This document shows positions 10,994-20,736 of a stretch of 64,000 bases of DNA, piece after piece. The position numbers and the translations under genes were made by a program. The stretch comes from Fulvia fulva (Eukaryota > Ascomycota > Dothideomycetes > Mycosphaerellales > Mycosphaerellaceae). Location of the stretch: NCBI RefSeq assembly GCF_020509005.1, contig NC_063019.1, positions 1,178,001 to 1,242,000 of the forward strand, read 5' to 3'. Under the pieces are notes generated by a model. The model did not search any database. It was not told where the DNA came from and saw nothing but the letters and a program-made list of their open reading frames with translations. Position 1 is the stretch's first letter. The number at the start of each line of letters is the position of its first letter.

Positions 10994-13900
10994 ATGAAGT
11001 ACAAAAAGCTTCGGAGGATCTCTCGTGTCCTGCCGGGTTCTGTGTCGACTAAGCCCGGTAGTTCCATATCAAGCACCAGGGAGGCCTGCAGTAGTCCTAC
11101 GGATGACATCGCAACACCAGAGACTCGCAACTCAACTGCCGTCGATCCGGGCGTACAACTGCTCACGTACAACAGGCTTCGCAGTCGTGGTCGTGGGGAT
11201 GCAGAAACCATTCTATCTTCAGCTGGAGCAACCTCGGACGCAACACCATTGATGGATGCACTCACCGACTTCCTGAACCTGCCTCTGCCGGATTATATTG
11301 ATAACCTGGCCATCAATGAGCCAGATCGGGTCTTTGCCAGAGTGCTCAGCGCATCGAGTACTGGCTACAGTGCTGTAGAAGTGACTGTTCAAGGCTTAGC
11401 CGTCTCAATCGATATAGCAGCAAGATGGCTGGACGAGCAGCTCGGTCAGGATGGAGAGTCCAAGACGATCGCATTCATGGCTGCCGGACAGGACCTCAGA
11501 TACTTTATCATCATGCTGGGCGCGGTCAAAAGTGGTCGCCTAGCATTCTTCCCATCGCCTCGCAACGACGTGGAAGCACAATGTTCTTTGTTCAACGAGT
11601 ATCGATGCAAGACGCTACTACTACCTCGGGCGTCATCCTTCCATGACAAGCTACAGCCAGTCATCGAGCAGCTGGCATTGAACGTACTCGAAATGCCGAG
11701 CCTGCACTACTTCCTGCACAACGGCGGAGGACTAAGACGTGGATATGGTTGGATGCCAGAACCCGACTCAGACTTCAAATTACAACCACTCGTCGGAGTT
11801 CATACCTCAGGTGCGACGGGCTCGCCAAAGCCGGTGGTTGTCAAACATGGCAACGCTACTGCGATGGAACACTGGAAACGATTACCTTCGCATTTCGGCC
11901 ATGGAAAGGTACATTTCACACACTGGAGTAGCAAGACTATTCTTTTAGCACTGCCTTTGTTCCATTTAGCTGGCCTGAACATTATGATGGCGGCGCTACA
12001 AAACAACACAATCGTCGTGTTACCCCCGACTGGTCTCGGTCCCCTGAGCAGCGACATCATCGGCGACGTTCTTGGGCAGGTGACGGCAGATTGGCTGGTC
12101 ACCTCACCCTCGATACTTGCGGATATGGCCTCGGATGTGAAGCTGTCGAGCAGCTTCTTGAAGGTAGAAGGCGTGGCATACGGAGGAGGACCACTATCGA
12201 AAGCTGCAGGAGACGCCATTGTCGAGTCGTGCTCAGTACTAACTTTCATTGGGATGTCCGAATGCGGTATACTACCTTCGCAGCTTGTTGAACGGGACGA
12301 CTGGCAGTACATCCAGTTCTCTCCAGCTCTAGGAATCGAAATGAGGCCTTACGTGGAGGGTCTGCACGAGCTGTCCTTTGTGCGCGACGAAGCATACAAG
12401 GACTTCCAGGTCCCGTTCTTCACCTCCCCAGAGATTGATGAGTATTCAACGAAAGACTTGTTCAGTCAACACCCGGCCAATCCCGATCTATGGCTCTGGC
12501 AAGGCAGAACAGATGATATCATTGTCTACGCAACCGGAGAGAGGTTCAACCCTGCCGACTTTGAGAACACGATCAGCGGGGATTATCAGGTCAATGCTGC
12601 CATACTATACGGCAATGGAGAGTCTCAATCAGCACTACTTGTCGAGCCGCATCGTTCACTTGTCGGAGTTCGGCAGTCCGAGAGGGAGATCATTCAAGCC
12701 ATCTGGCCAACGGTGGAAGAAGCGAATGCGAAATGTCCATCATACGCACGAGTTCGGAGAGACATGATCGTGATCACCGACTTGAGAAAACCTCTGCCTC
12801 GAGCTGGAAAGGACACAGTGCAACGGAAAGCAGCCCTGACCCTCTACGAGCAAGAGTTGGATGCTCTCTACTCCAGAGACACGATGCAGGGATCAGTCCC
12901 CGACAGTCCTTATGCTGTCGAGGAGAGAAAGCCTCACGTCTACATCCGCAACGACAGCCCAATTGATACGCACGACGACGTCAGTCCGGATGAACGACAA
13001 ATGATGCAGCAAATATTGGACATCGTCGAGCGGCATACGGACCTCAGACTGCACGCCACAGACGACTTCTTCGCCGTCGGACTGGATTCGATCGGAGTGG
13101 CAGGAATTGTGAAGAGGCTTCGGAAGTTGATTGCGATCCACGGTGATGACAAGGAGATGGAACCGAAGACGATTTACAACCATCCGACAGCCGCTGCACT
13201 TGCTCGATATCTGGCTGGTAAAGAGCTTGTGAAGCCCGGCAAATTATCCTCTACGGAGGAGTTGTATGAGAGGTATTCCTTCAACCCGCCAGTCACAACC
13301 AGAGACCCGATACCGTATGACTCGCTACGAAGAATTGTCGCACTGACTGGTTCTACTGGCTCATTTGGTACATATCTGCTGGATCGACTCCTCCATGACG
13401 ATACCGTCACACATATCATCTGCCTCAATCGCAAGCACAACGCTGAAGCGATGCAGCTGCAATCACTTCGTTCCAAGGGTCTCCAGACGAACTTCAAGAA
13501 CAAGGTCACATTCTTGACAGTCGACTTCTCGAAACAGTACATGAGTCTCGACCGGGACACGTACAAGAACCTGCTGACTATAGTGACACATATCCTCCAT
13601 ACCGCGTGGCACGTCAACTTCAATCTTCCTCTATCGCACTTCGAGAAGCCACACATTGCTGGTATAAGGCAGCTGGTCGACTTTTCGGCACGGTCAAGTC
13701 ACGGCGCTATGATCATCTTCTTATCCTCGGTTGGTGCAGTCTCCAACTACAGAGCATCACTAGACGGCGAAAACCATCGGACCGTACCAGAAGATCCGAT
13801 TGAAGACTGGAGCTGCGCCTCACGCAGCAGCGGCTATGGTCAGTCCAAGCTTGTTGCAGAACGTATACTCTACACCGCCGCGACCGAAGCCGACGTCCCG

Positions 13901-14443
13901 TGCACCATCATCAGATTCGGACAAATAGCGGGACCATCGACTGGCATGGGTGTTTGGCAGAAGTGGGAATGGCTACCAAGTCTCGTCACATCGTCCAAGT
14001 ACCTTGGCTGCCTCCCAGCAACACTTGGTGCATTCGACGTAGTTGACTGGGTTCCCATCGACTCAGCCGCCAAAATCGTCGGCGAGTTCCTGCACGATGC
14101 AACAACCCAACTACAAGAAAGCGGCGAAAAGCTGATGGTGTACCACGCTGTCAACCCCAACGTGGTTGCCTGGGACACTCTCTTGCCTTCGATCCAGCCG
14201 CATCTTGGCGTGTACGATGTGGTGTCGTCGCATGAGTGGGTTGAGCTGCTGGCTGAGTCGGATGAGAAGGGCTCGCCGGAGAACCCGGCGGGTAAGCTCA
14301 TACCGTTCTATCGTAGTTTGGTGGATTCGGAGATGCAGGTGCCGCTTGATATTACGATGAGTCGGCAGGCGAGTAGGACGTTGGCGGAGCTGCCGTCGAT
14401 TTCGGGGGATTTGTTTGAAAGTTGGGTGAGGAAGTGGATGTGA
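10994..14443 (+). CDS. NRPS-like enzyme: adenylation, carrier and thioester-reductase domains
   Basis: An intron-free frame of 1149 aa from the first in-frame ATG at 10994. The frame is open upstream to 10898 but has no earlier ATG. Domain order is A-PCP-R. The adenylation core motif TSGATGSPKP is at about residue 271 and YGGGPLSKAAGD follows. The carrier motif FFAVGLDSIG has its phosphopantetheine Ser at about residue 699. The reductase NAD(P) site TGSTGSFGTYLL is at about residue 785 and its YGQSK active-site pair at about residue 948. There is no condensation domain. Enzymes of this architecture activate a carboxylic acid, load it on the carrier and release it by reduction to aldehyde or alcohol. 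All key residues are present, so it is probably functional, unlike the two oxidative genes beside it. Confidence 0.93.
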   Translation: MKYKKLRRISRVLPGSVSTKPGSSISSTREACSSPTDDIATPETRNSTAVDPGVQLLTYNRLRSRGRGDAETILSSAGATSDATPLMDALTDFLNLPLPDYIDNLAINEPDRVFARVLSASSTGYSAVEVTVQGLAVSIDIAARWLDEQLGQDGESKTIAFMAAGQDLRYFIIMLGAVKSGRLAFFPSPRNDVEAQCSLFNEYRCKTLLLPRASSFHDKLQPVIEQLALNVLEMPSLHYFLHNGGGLRRGYGWMPEPDSDFKLQPLVGVHTSGATGSPKPVVVKHGNATAMEHWKRLPSHFGHGKVHFTHWSSKTILLALPLFHLAGLNIMMAALQNNTIVVLPPTGLGPLSSDIIGDVLGQVTADWLVTSPSILADMASDVKLSSSFLKVEGVAYGGGPLSKAAGDAIVESCSVLTFIGMSECGILPSQLVERDDWQYIQFSPALGIEMRPYVEGLHELSFVRDEAYKDFQVPFFTSPEIDEYSTKDLFSQHPANPDLWLWQGRTDDIIVYATGERFNPADFENTISGDYQVNAAILYGNGESQSALLVEPHRSLVGVRQSEREIIQAIWPTVEEANAKCPSYARVRRDMIVITDLRKPLPRAGKDTVQRKAALTLYEQELDALYSRDTMQGSVPDSPYAVEERKPHVYIRNDSPIDTHDDVSPDERQMMQQILDIVERHTDLRLHATDDFFAVGLDSIGVAGIVKRLRKLIAIHGDDKEMEPKTIYNHPTAAALARYLAGKELVKPGKLSSTEELYERYSFNPPVTTRDPIPYDSLRRIVALTGSTGSFGTYLLDRLLHDDTVTHIICLNRKHNAEAMQLQSLRSKGLQTNFKNKVTFLTVDFSKQYMSLDRDTYKNLLTIVTHILHTAWHVNFNLPLSHFEKPHIAGIRQLVDFSARSSHGAMIIFLSSVGAVSNYRASLDGENHRTVPEDPIEDWSCASRSSGYGQSKLVAERILYTAATEADVPCTIIRFGQIAGPSTGMGVWQKWEWLPSLVTSSKYLGCLPATLGAFDVVDWVPIDSAAKIVGEFLHDATTQLQESGEKLMVYHAVNPNVVAWDTLLPSIQPHLGVYDVVSSHEWVELLAESDEKGSPENPAGKLIPFYRSLVDSEMQVPLDITMSRQASRTLAELPSISGDLFESWVRKWM

Positions 14444-14810
14444 GCGTTAGTGTCTTCTCTATAGACCTCTGATCATACCAGGTGGCAGATACGGACGACC
14501 GGTGATTCTCTCGCTGTCACCTGCCTTACCAAAACTGGTGCCTCAGGCTGTATTCTCCGGCACGGGCCGTCTCCGATCGTGCGAGTCAATGCTTCTTCTC
14601 GCGACCGTGACTCTGCTCTTGAAAGGACAGTTTGCAGAGGTTGTCACTTCCGCGATCGAAGCAGATAGAAGGCAGTCGAGACACGCCCTACGCGTGAATG
14701 GCAATGGAAGGCGCGTCGATCGCGATGTACTTCTAATTGTCAACTTGTCTCTGGGGCACTACGTTCTCCGATGTTTCCAATGCGGCCAACCGCGAGAGCA
14801 GCCGGGGGAC
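14444..14810. other. intergenic region upstream of kinase
   Basis: A 367-base gap. The kinase reading frame stays open upstream to about 14502 but begins there without an ATG, so I treat this as promoter and 5' leader. No TATA box is obvious. Confidence 0.4.
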
Positions 14811-16770
14811 ATGTCGAAATTCTTCCGCTCAGCAGACTCAAGCGGTAGCGACACAGACAGTAGTGATAGCGACACAGGAGCAGGCTCGACAGCCGAAGTG
14901 TCGCGAGATGGCGCGCTGCAGAGTCTTTCGAATCAGTCTCACACCTTGGGCCCTGACATCCTCACCGATGGAAAGGATTGGCTGCTACATTCACTGCTCG
15001 AGGAACGATGTCTCAACCAAGTGCGTGCAGAACAGACCCACGCGAGGTCTCTGGACGACAATGGCATCCGGCGAGAAGCTCGAAAGCGATATCGCGCGCT
15101 TGTCGCACGCCTCGCGCCTTTGAACTTGGTCTCTCCTGGCCTCGACGATGATAGACATGGGCCAATTCGCCAAAGCGTACGCGACATCCTTGACAGTGTC
15201 GGAACGGACACTACCGGAGCTCTTCAAGTCGCTCCCAGGACTCCACTGCCTCTCAGGAGGATGCTGACAGAGGGAAACGACCCAGTCACGCCATCAAGCC
15301 CGATCTCAACGATTCTCTTCGACACTTTAGGAACTGTCGGTTGTTCGGCTGCGACGCCTCGTTATGTTGGCGATTTTGAGGAGCTGGGTGCTCTTGGAAA
15401 GGGTGGCTATGGCGAGGTATGTTTTCACGATGCAAGCCATCAGTGCAGCCCTGACGCTTGATGCTTCATACTTCCCACAAGTCTGTATTGCAACTTTGCG
15501 TCAAACTAACGTGATTGTAGGTCTTCCATGTCCGTCATCACCTCGACCAGCGGGAGTATGCTGTGAAAAAGGTGCCCATTCGTCCAGCGATGGTGTCTAG
15601 AATACTGGCCGAGGGCAAGAGCGCTCTGGATGATGTCCTGGCTGAGGTCCAAACCCTTTGCAAGCTCGAGCACCCAAACATCGTACGCTATTTCAGCAGC
15701 TGGATAGAGTGGTCCACGCCGAAACCTTCGTCCTTCGAAGGCAGCAGTTTCAGTCTTTCGAGCCAGCAATTGAGAGATGTCGTCGGTGGCGCTGAGGTCT
15801 CGACATCGTTCAGTCATTCGCTGCATAGAGTGCGTACCGAAAGCGATGGTCTAAGCGATAACATCTTCGAGAGTCGCTCCCACGACAGCATCGCTCCGTC
15901 AGTGTCTGCCCACAGATCTGGTCACGAGGAGTCGAGCAGTCGCTCGGTCACTGGTGCCGCATTGGAGCGGTTTTCAGGCCCAGCTCTGACGCTGCACATG
16001 CAGATGGACGTCTATCCGATGACACTGGCTGATTTCATTGCGCCCAAGGCTGGCAGCTCCGGCATTCTACCATTGGCCCATTGCTTCCATCTGGAAACTT
16101 CAGTCCGGATCCTTCTGGCCATTCTGGACGGTGTGGAGTACCTGCATTTGAAGAACATGATACATAGAGACCTCAAGCCTGCCAACATCTTCCTGAGGCA
16201 CGAGGACAACCCCAGAGCGACGCACAACGTGGATCTACTGCTCTGCTCGGAGTGTCGACGGGCAGGGAAACCGCAACCAGCTAAGCTGAGCGTGCGGATC
16301 GGCGACTTTGGGCTTGTTACAAATGTGGCCGAACAAATCCATTCCTCCCCAGGTGCAGCTGGCACAGAGCTGTATCGGCCCAAGACGATGGGTCTCGGTC
16401 CGCAGCTTGATATACATGCCGTTGGTGTCATAGCTTGCGAGCTGCTATATTGCTTCAACACCCAGGTAAGTGCTTCTATTGGTTAGACAGTCGCAGTGAC
16501 GTTGACTGTACTGCATGGCTGACGACTTTGTAGATGGAACGAAAATCCATCTTGCATGCCCTGCGCGATGGCCATATTCCAAATCGCTTCACGACCTGCG
16601 TGGGGACACAGTCGAACAAGGCGAGGGAATGCATCAAATCTATGCTTACCCACGGAAACGAGAATGTGTCGCTTCATGAGATAAAGCATCGTTTGTCACA
16701 ACTGATAGCACCTCCATCGTTCAGCGCGCTGTCGCTCAATGATGAGGTCACTCGCCGCTCGAGCACTTGA
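14811..16770 (+). CDS. protein kinase resembling eIF2-alpha kinases
   Basis: Exons 14811-15416, 15521-16465 and 16534-16770, giving 595 aa. The kinase domain has the Gly loop GKGGYGEV (about residue 196), the Lys in YAVKKV (about 218), then LEHPNIVRYFSSWIEW. A long Ser-rich insert between the lobes is followed by HRDLKPANIF (about 417-426) and GDFGLV (about 463). The RYFSSWIEW block and the insert are typical of eIF2-alpha kinases (HRI/PEK group), which phosphorylate eIF2-alpha under stress and lower translation. The N-terminal 190 residues hold an acidic Ser/Asp tract and a helical region with no obvious haem or other sensor. The start was chosen as the first ATG in frame. All catalytic residues are present. 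Confidence 0.85.
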
Positions 16771-17744
16771 GAGACACATGGTATTCCTTGCCTACACGCA
16801 AAGGCATCCGAGATGGTTCGTTCGCATGCCAGACTTCTGTACATGCAAGAATTCATACGAATCCACACGAAGTATGTATACAGGTCGTCGACCTATGGTA
16901 TTTCTGCTCACGTTCAGATAAGTAGCCGTGATCGACACCGCCAACCAAAGCCAAATCTGGGGAGGTGGGTCCCAACTTCTTACCACATTCGACCCAGTCA
17001 TGCAGCCGCACCTTATCGCAAGCCTCGAATACACTCGGAGTGCTGACTTCGGGCCCAGTTGGAGTCCACAAATGTGCGTAGATTGGGATTACGCCCGTAG
17101 TATTGCTGAATGCACAAGACCGGAACCGAGCATCCGAGCACCTGGCACTGGGACAAGCACTAAAGCAAGATATGTGACAGGATCTTGATCATGCTTGAAT
17201 CTCTGCTGCATCTTGCATGGCATATCTCTATCGGGCTGGATGTGATGTGTGCAATATGTAGCTGCCTGGCCTATCGAGAACACGTTGTCAACATCTGAAA
17301 CGAGGATCTCTCAAGATCGAACTACCAACAACCTGTTTCGATGCGCTGCATAACATCTTGACCCACAATACAGCACCCCAGCAGATCGCCTCGCCCAGGT
17401 ACGAGCCGTGCAAGTCTCACATGCAAGCATGCGGCTCTTGGGTCGGCTATGGCTCTGGACGATCATCCTCTGATCTGGCCATTGCCTTATCGAGCGTTGA
17501 TGAAGTATCCCACTTTCATCTATGCGTTTGTCACATCGCTACCGAGTACAGGCGAACTAGCAGACGCACGAGCCCCGTCGACGTAGCCGCCTCTATCGCG
17601 GGCCTGATTGCCTGCCTTGTTCTGCTTCGGACGCTGCTGCGATTGACTGACATGTGTCGGAATCCACCACGCCATGGAAAAGACATTACGACGGCGAGAT
17701 AAGGACAGGCCAAGAGATCAAGGAGGAGGATGGGCACTGCGGCG
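16771..17744. other. intergenic region
   Basis: About 1 kb without a recognisable gene. It includes the kinase 3' flank and the distal promoter of the hydrophobin. Short frames on both strands show no family features. Confidence 0.4.
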
Positions 17745-17750
17745 TATAAA
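17745..17750 (+). promoter_or_regulatory. TATA box of the hydrophobin gene
   Basis: TATAAA lies 128 bases before the hydrophobin ATG in a G/C-rich setting, followed by a pyrimidine-rich leader. The position suits a fungal core promoter for a highly expressed gene. Confidence 0.55.
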
Positions 17751-17872
17751 GGGTTGGAAGTGTCGCCCGGATGGTCCTGCTGCTCATCCATAACAATACC
17801 TCAGCCTCGAACATCAACATCAGCTGAAAATTCTCTCCTCGAAAACTTCAATAACACGTCGACATCATCAAC

Positions 17873-18264
17873 ATGCAATTCCTCGTCCTCGCCCTTGCAT
17901 CGCTTGCAGCCGCAGCACCATCAATCAAGCTCCGCGCTCCTTCCGATGTCTGCCCAGCTCTCGACACCCCGTTGTGCTGTCAGGCCGACGTTCTCGGTGT
18001 CCTTGACTTGACTTGCGAGGCTCGTAAGTACACCCTTTCCAGTTGACATGACATGACTTCGGTACTGATGTTGTTCATTTCTAGCAAGCGACGACACTTC
18101 GGTCTCAAACTTCGAGGCCGCCTGTGCGACCACTGGCTTGACTGCTCGGTGCTGCACGCTTCCTTTGGTAAGTCATTCGGTACTACCAGGCAGGGCATGG
18201 GCGATGGTTGACTGACTTCCAAATGTAACAGCTCGGTGAAGCGCTTCTTTGCACAACACCCTAA
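17873..18264 (+). CDS. class II hydrophobin
   Basis: Three exons, 17873-18023, 18085-18167 and 18232-18264, give 88 aa. A signal peptide (MQFLVLALASLAAAA) is followed by eight cysteines at residues 27, 35-36, 48, 64, 73-74 and 85. The spacing C-7-CC-11-C-15-C-8-CC-10-C fits class II hydrophobins, small secreted proteins that assemble into amphipathic films at air-water and wall surfaces and form four disulphides. The signal peptide, six of the cysteines and the C-terminal TTP come together only when both introns are removed. A TATA box lies 128 bases upstream. Confidence 0.93.
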
Positions 18265-19164
18265 ACGTGTTTCGAAGCCTCGTGTGGAGGATCTATGTCG
18301 AGGGTGGGCATGATATAGATACCAAGCCACCGTTCGCAGCCTCTGACTTCGGCCAAGACTTGGCTCCGATAGACTACTCATCCTTCATTGCCGCAAGTTC
18401 AGGTGCATATACATACACCATAATCAAAAAAATCTGCGAATACGAACCTAACCTCTCCATTCTCCACTTGCCCTTGTCGCTGTCTTTCCGGCGTCTCCCG
18501 TCGCTTTCGCACTTCCGTCTGCCCTATGCGCCTCCAGCGTCTCGGATCTCGCAATCGTACAGCAGAACGACATACGGACGGCGCCGACGACGCTCAGGCT
18601 AAGACGGACGATTGCACATGGTAGTGGATCCAAAACCATGATATGGAGCATGTGAATCGTCGGCTCGTCATCCTTCGCCCCGGCAACACTTTAAGCTTCG
18701 AAAGTTCGGCCGTAATCCATCAAATCTTGATCAATTCCAAACTAAGCTATGACGTGACTCAGCAGAATCACAGCCACCACTTAAGCAAGGATGCGATCCT
18801 AAGCGCAACATGTGCTGTGGATAGGGTTTAGCGCACGAGGTACGAGGATGCCGGGGATTGCTATTCTTTGAGGGCAAGCAAGCCACATTTACACATTTAC
18901 CAATGTTGCAGTAGAGGGAGGATTCAGGAGCCGGAGATGTGTTATGGGAGTGCAGGTAGGGTCAATGGGTGTCGTTGGTCATGATCATGACGGAGGCTTG
19001 GTTGTGGATGTGCGTGCTTTGAGGCAGCGGTTGGGCCGGGCGGAGGGAGTATATCTTGTTGGGATGTTCGTCCTGTGTTGTGGTTCGGACAGTATCATCA
19101 TCCTCTCATCCCATCTCCTCGCTCTAACATAGCCTTCTGGTTCTGGATCCAGTCCGACATCAGC
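18265..19164. other. intergenic region
   Basis: 900 bases between the hydrophobin stop and the RTA1-like ATG. No gene is recognised; pyrimidine-rich stretches around 18450-18540 may belong to a leader or 3' region. Confidence 0.4.
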
Positions 19165-20330
19165 ATGGCTTCGAACATCACCGTCGATCCGTTCGAGAAC
19201 TGCACTTCAGTCACACCATTATGTCCCGTCGAAGCAACCACTTATGGCTATACACCTAACTTGGCCGCCAATGTTATCCTCCTGGTAGTCTTCGGCCTCA
19301 CAGCCAGCGCCCAACTCGGCCTTGCAATCAAGACTCGCCTCCCAGCCTTCGGCACCGTCGTCACAGCCGGCTGCGTAGCAGAAGCAATCGGCTACATTGG
19401 CCGAATTATCATGCACAACAACCCATGGAACGAAAATGGCTTCATGATCCAGGTAAATCCCAACCCTCCCTTGAAAGCAGTCTCTCAAAACATCCCCTCC
19501 CGAGACTTGAACCACCCCACACCCCATCAAACCCATCATACTAACCCTCCCGCCCCCCTCTAGATCGTCTGCATAATCCTCGCCCCCTCCTTCCTCGCCG
19601 CCGGCATCTACCTAACCCTCAAACACATAATCCTAACCCTCGGCCCCTCCAAATCGCGCCTACCCCCATACCTCTACACCTGGATTTTCATCTCCGCCGA
19701 TGCCCTCTCCATCATCCTCCAAGCGGCCGGCGGTGGAATTGCCGCCGGCAGCGACAACGACCCCGACTTGCAGGATATCGGCAACAATCTCATGATCGCG
19801 GGTGTCGCCGTCCAGGTCGCGACTATGGCAATTTGCTTTTTGCTAGCGATCGATTTCGGCGTCGCGTTGGTGCGGAGTAAGAGTATTTCGAGGAAGGGGT
19901 ATGGAGGTGGGGAGGGGTTGGGCGGAGGACATGAGGAGTATTCGAGGACGGGGCGGTTTAGGGTTTATTTGGTGTGTACGTGTCTGGCGTTTACGACGAT
20001 TTTTATTCGGTGCATATACCGGTGAGTTACAACGAACGCAGCGAAGGCCTGGCAGGTTACGACAATGCTGATGGTTGTTTCGGGCAGACTTCCTGAGATG
20101 GCGGGTGGTTGGGGCGGTTCTCTTATGAGGAAGGAGACGGACTTTATGATTCTAGATGGAGCGTGAGTGGTATTGGAACTTCTCTCGAAGTCGTGCTTCG
20201 CTGACGTGACTATAGCATGATCGCAATCGCATGTATCCTGTTGACGGTCGCTCATCCGGGCATCTTCTTCCCTGATATGCGCATTCGCCCGAGCAAGCTC
20301 CAGTCGCCTTCAATGGAAGAGTTGAAGTGA
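19165..20330 (+). CDS. RTA1-like seven-helix membrane protein (first copy)
   Basis: Exons 19165-19452, 19564-20021, 20088-20162 and 20216-20330, giving 311 aa. Several hydrophobic helices are evident (for example ANVILLVVFGLTASAQLGLA and AMIAIACILLTVAHPG). Family signatures include EAIGYIGRI, the DALSIILQAAGGG block and RCIYR.PE followed by HPG near the end. RTA1-family proteins are fungal plasma-membrane proteins implicated in lipid translocation and resistance to 7-aminocholesterol and other stresses; their exact activity is unsettled. The second exon is very C-rich. A second member of the family lies at 40992-42092. The gene ends 160 bases before the retrotransposon. Confidence 0.9.
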
Positions 20331-20493
20331 TGGATGCGTCAAGAAACGATACTCCAGGTATCGTCATTGTTTGGCGTTGTATAGACGTTTTTCTCGCGAT
20401 AGAAGCTGCTGAGGGCTTCAGCCGCGCGAGTATACTCAAGTCCAAAGAGGACGGCTGATGTTGATGATGTCAATCTATTTGAAGCTATAAAAT

Positions 20494-20511
20494 ATAGATA
20501 GATAGATAGAT
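20494..20511. repeat. TAGA simple repeat at retrotransposon 3' end
   Basis: Four to five tandem TAGA units (read TCTA on the element strand). This coincides with the 3' boundary of the LINE, where some elements carry simple-sequence tails instead of poly(A). Confidence 0.55.
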
Positions 20512-20736
20512 ATTTCATTAAGCTGTTGTAGTGCCCTTTGGCCTATGCAGCTATGCTATCTTGTTTTCGTATATATAGAGGGGAAACCGTGTTAGTGAAA
20601 ACCCCTCCTCCTTCCCGCCTGTCTTTTCCTCCTAGTTGTCGTCTTAAATTTCCCTTGTTAGGGGTACGCTAGTGTCATGGGCCTGCCCTGATGACTACCC
20701 TATCTACAACCCCCCTCGCTTCCGCCTCTTGTCTAT

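Noticed and set aside
14502..14810. Start of the kinase at 14502
   Set aside because: No ATG at that point; the stretch reads like 5' leader, and the ATG at 14811 gives a conserved-looking beginning.
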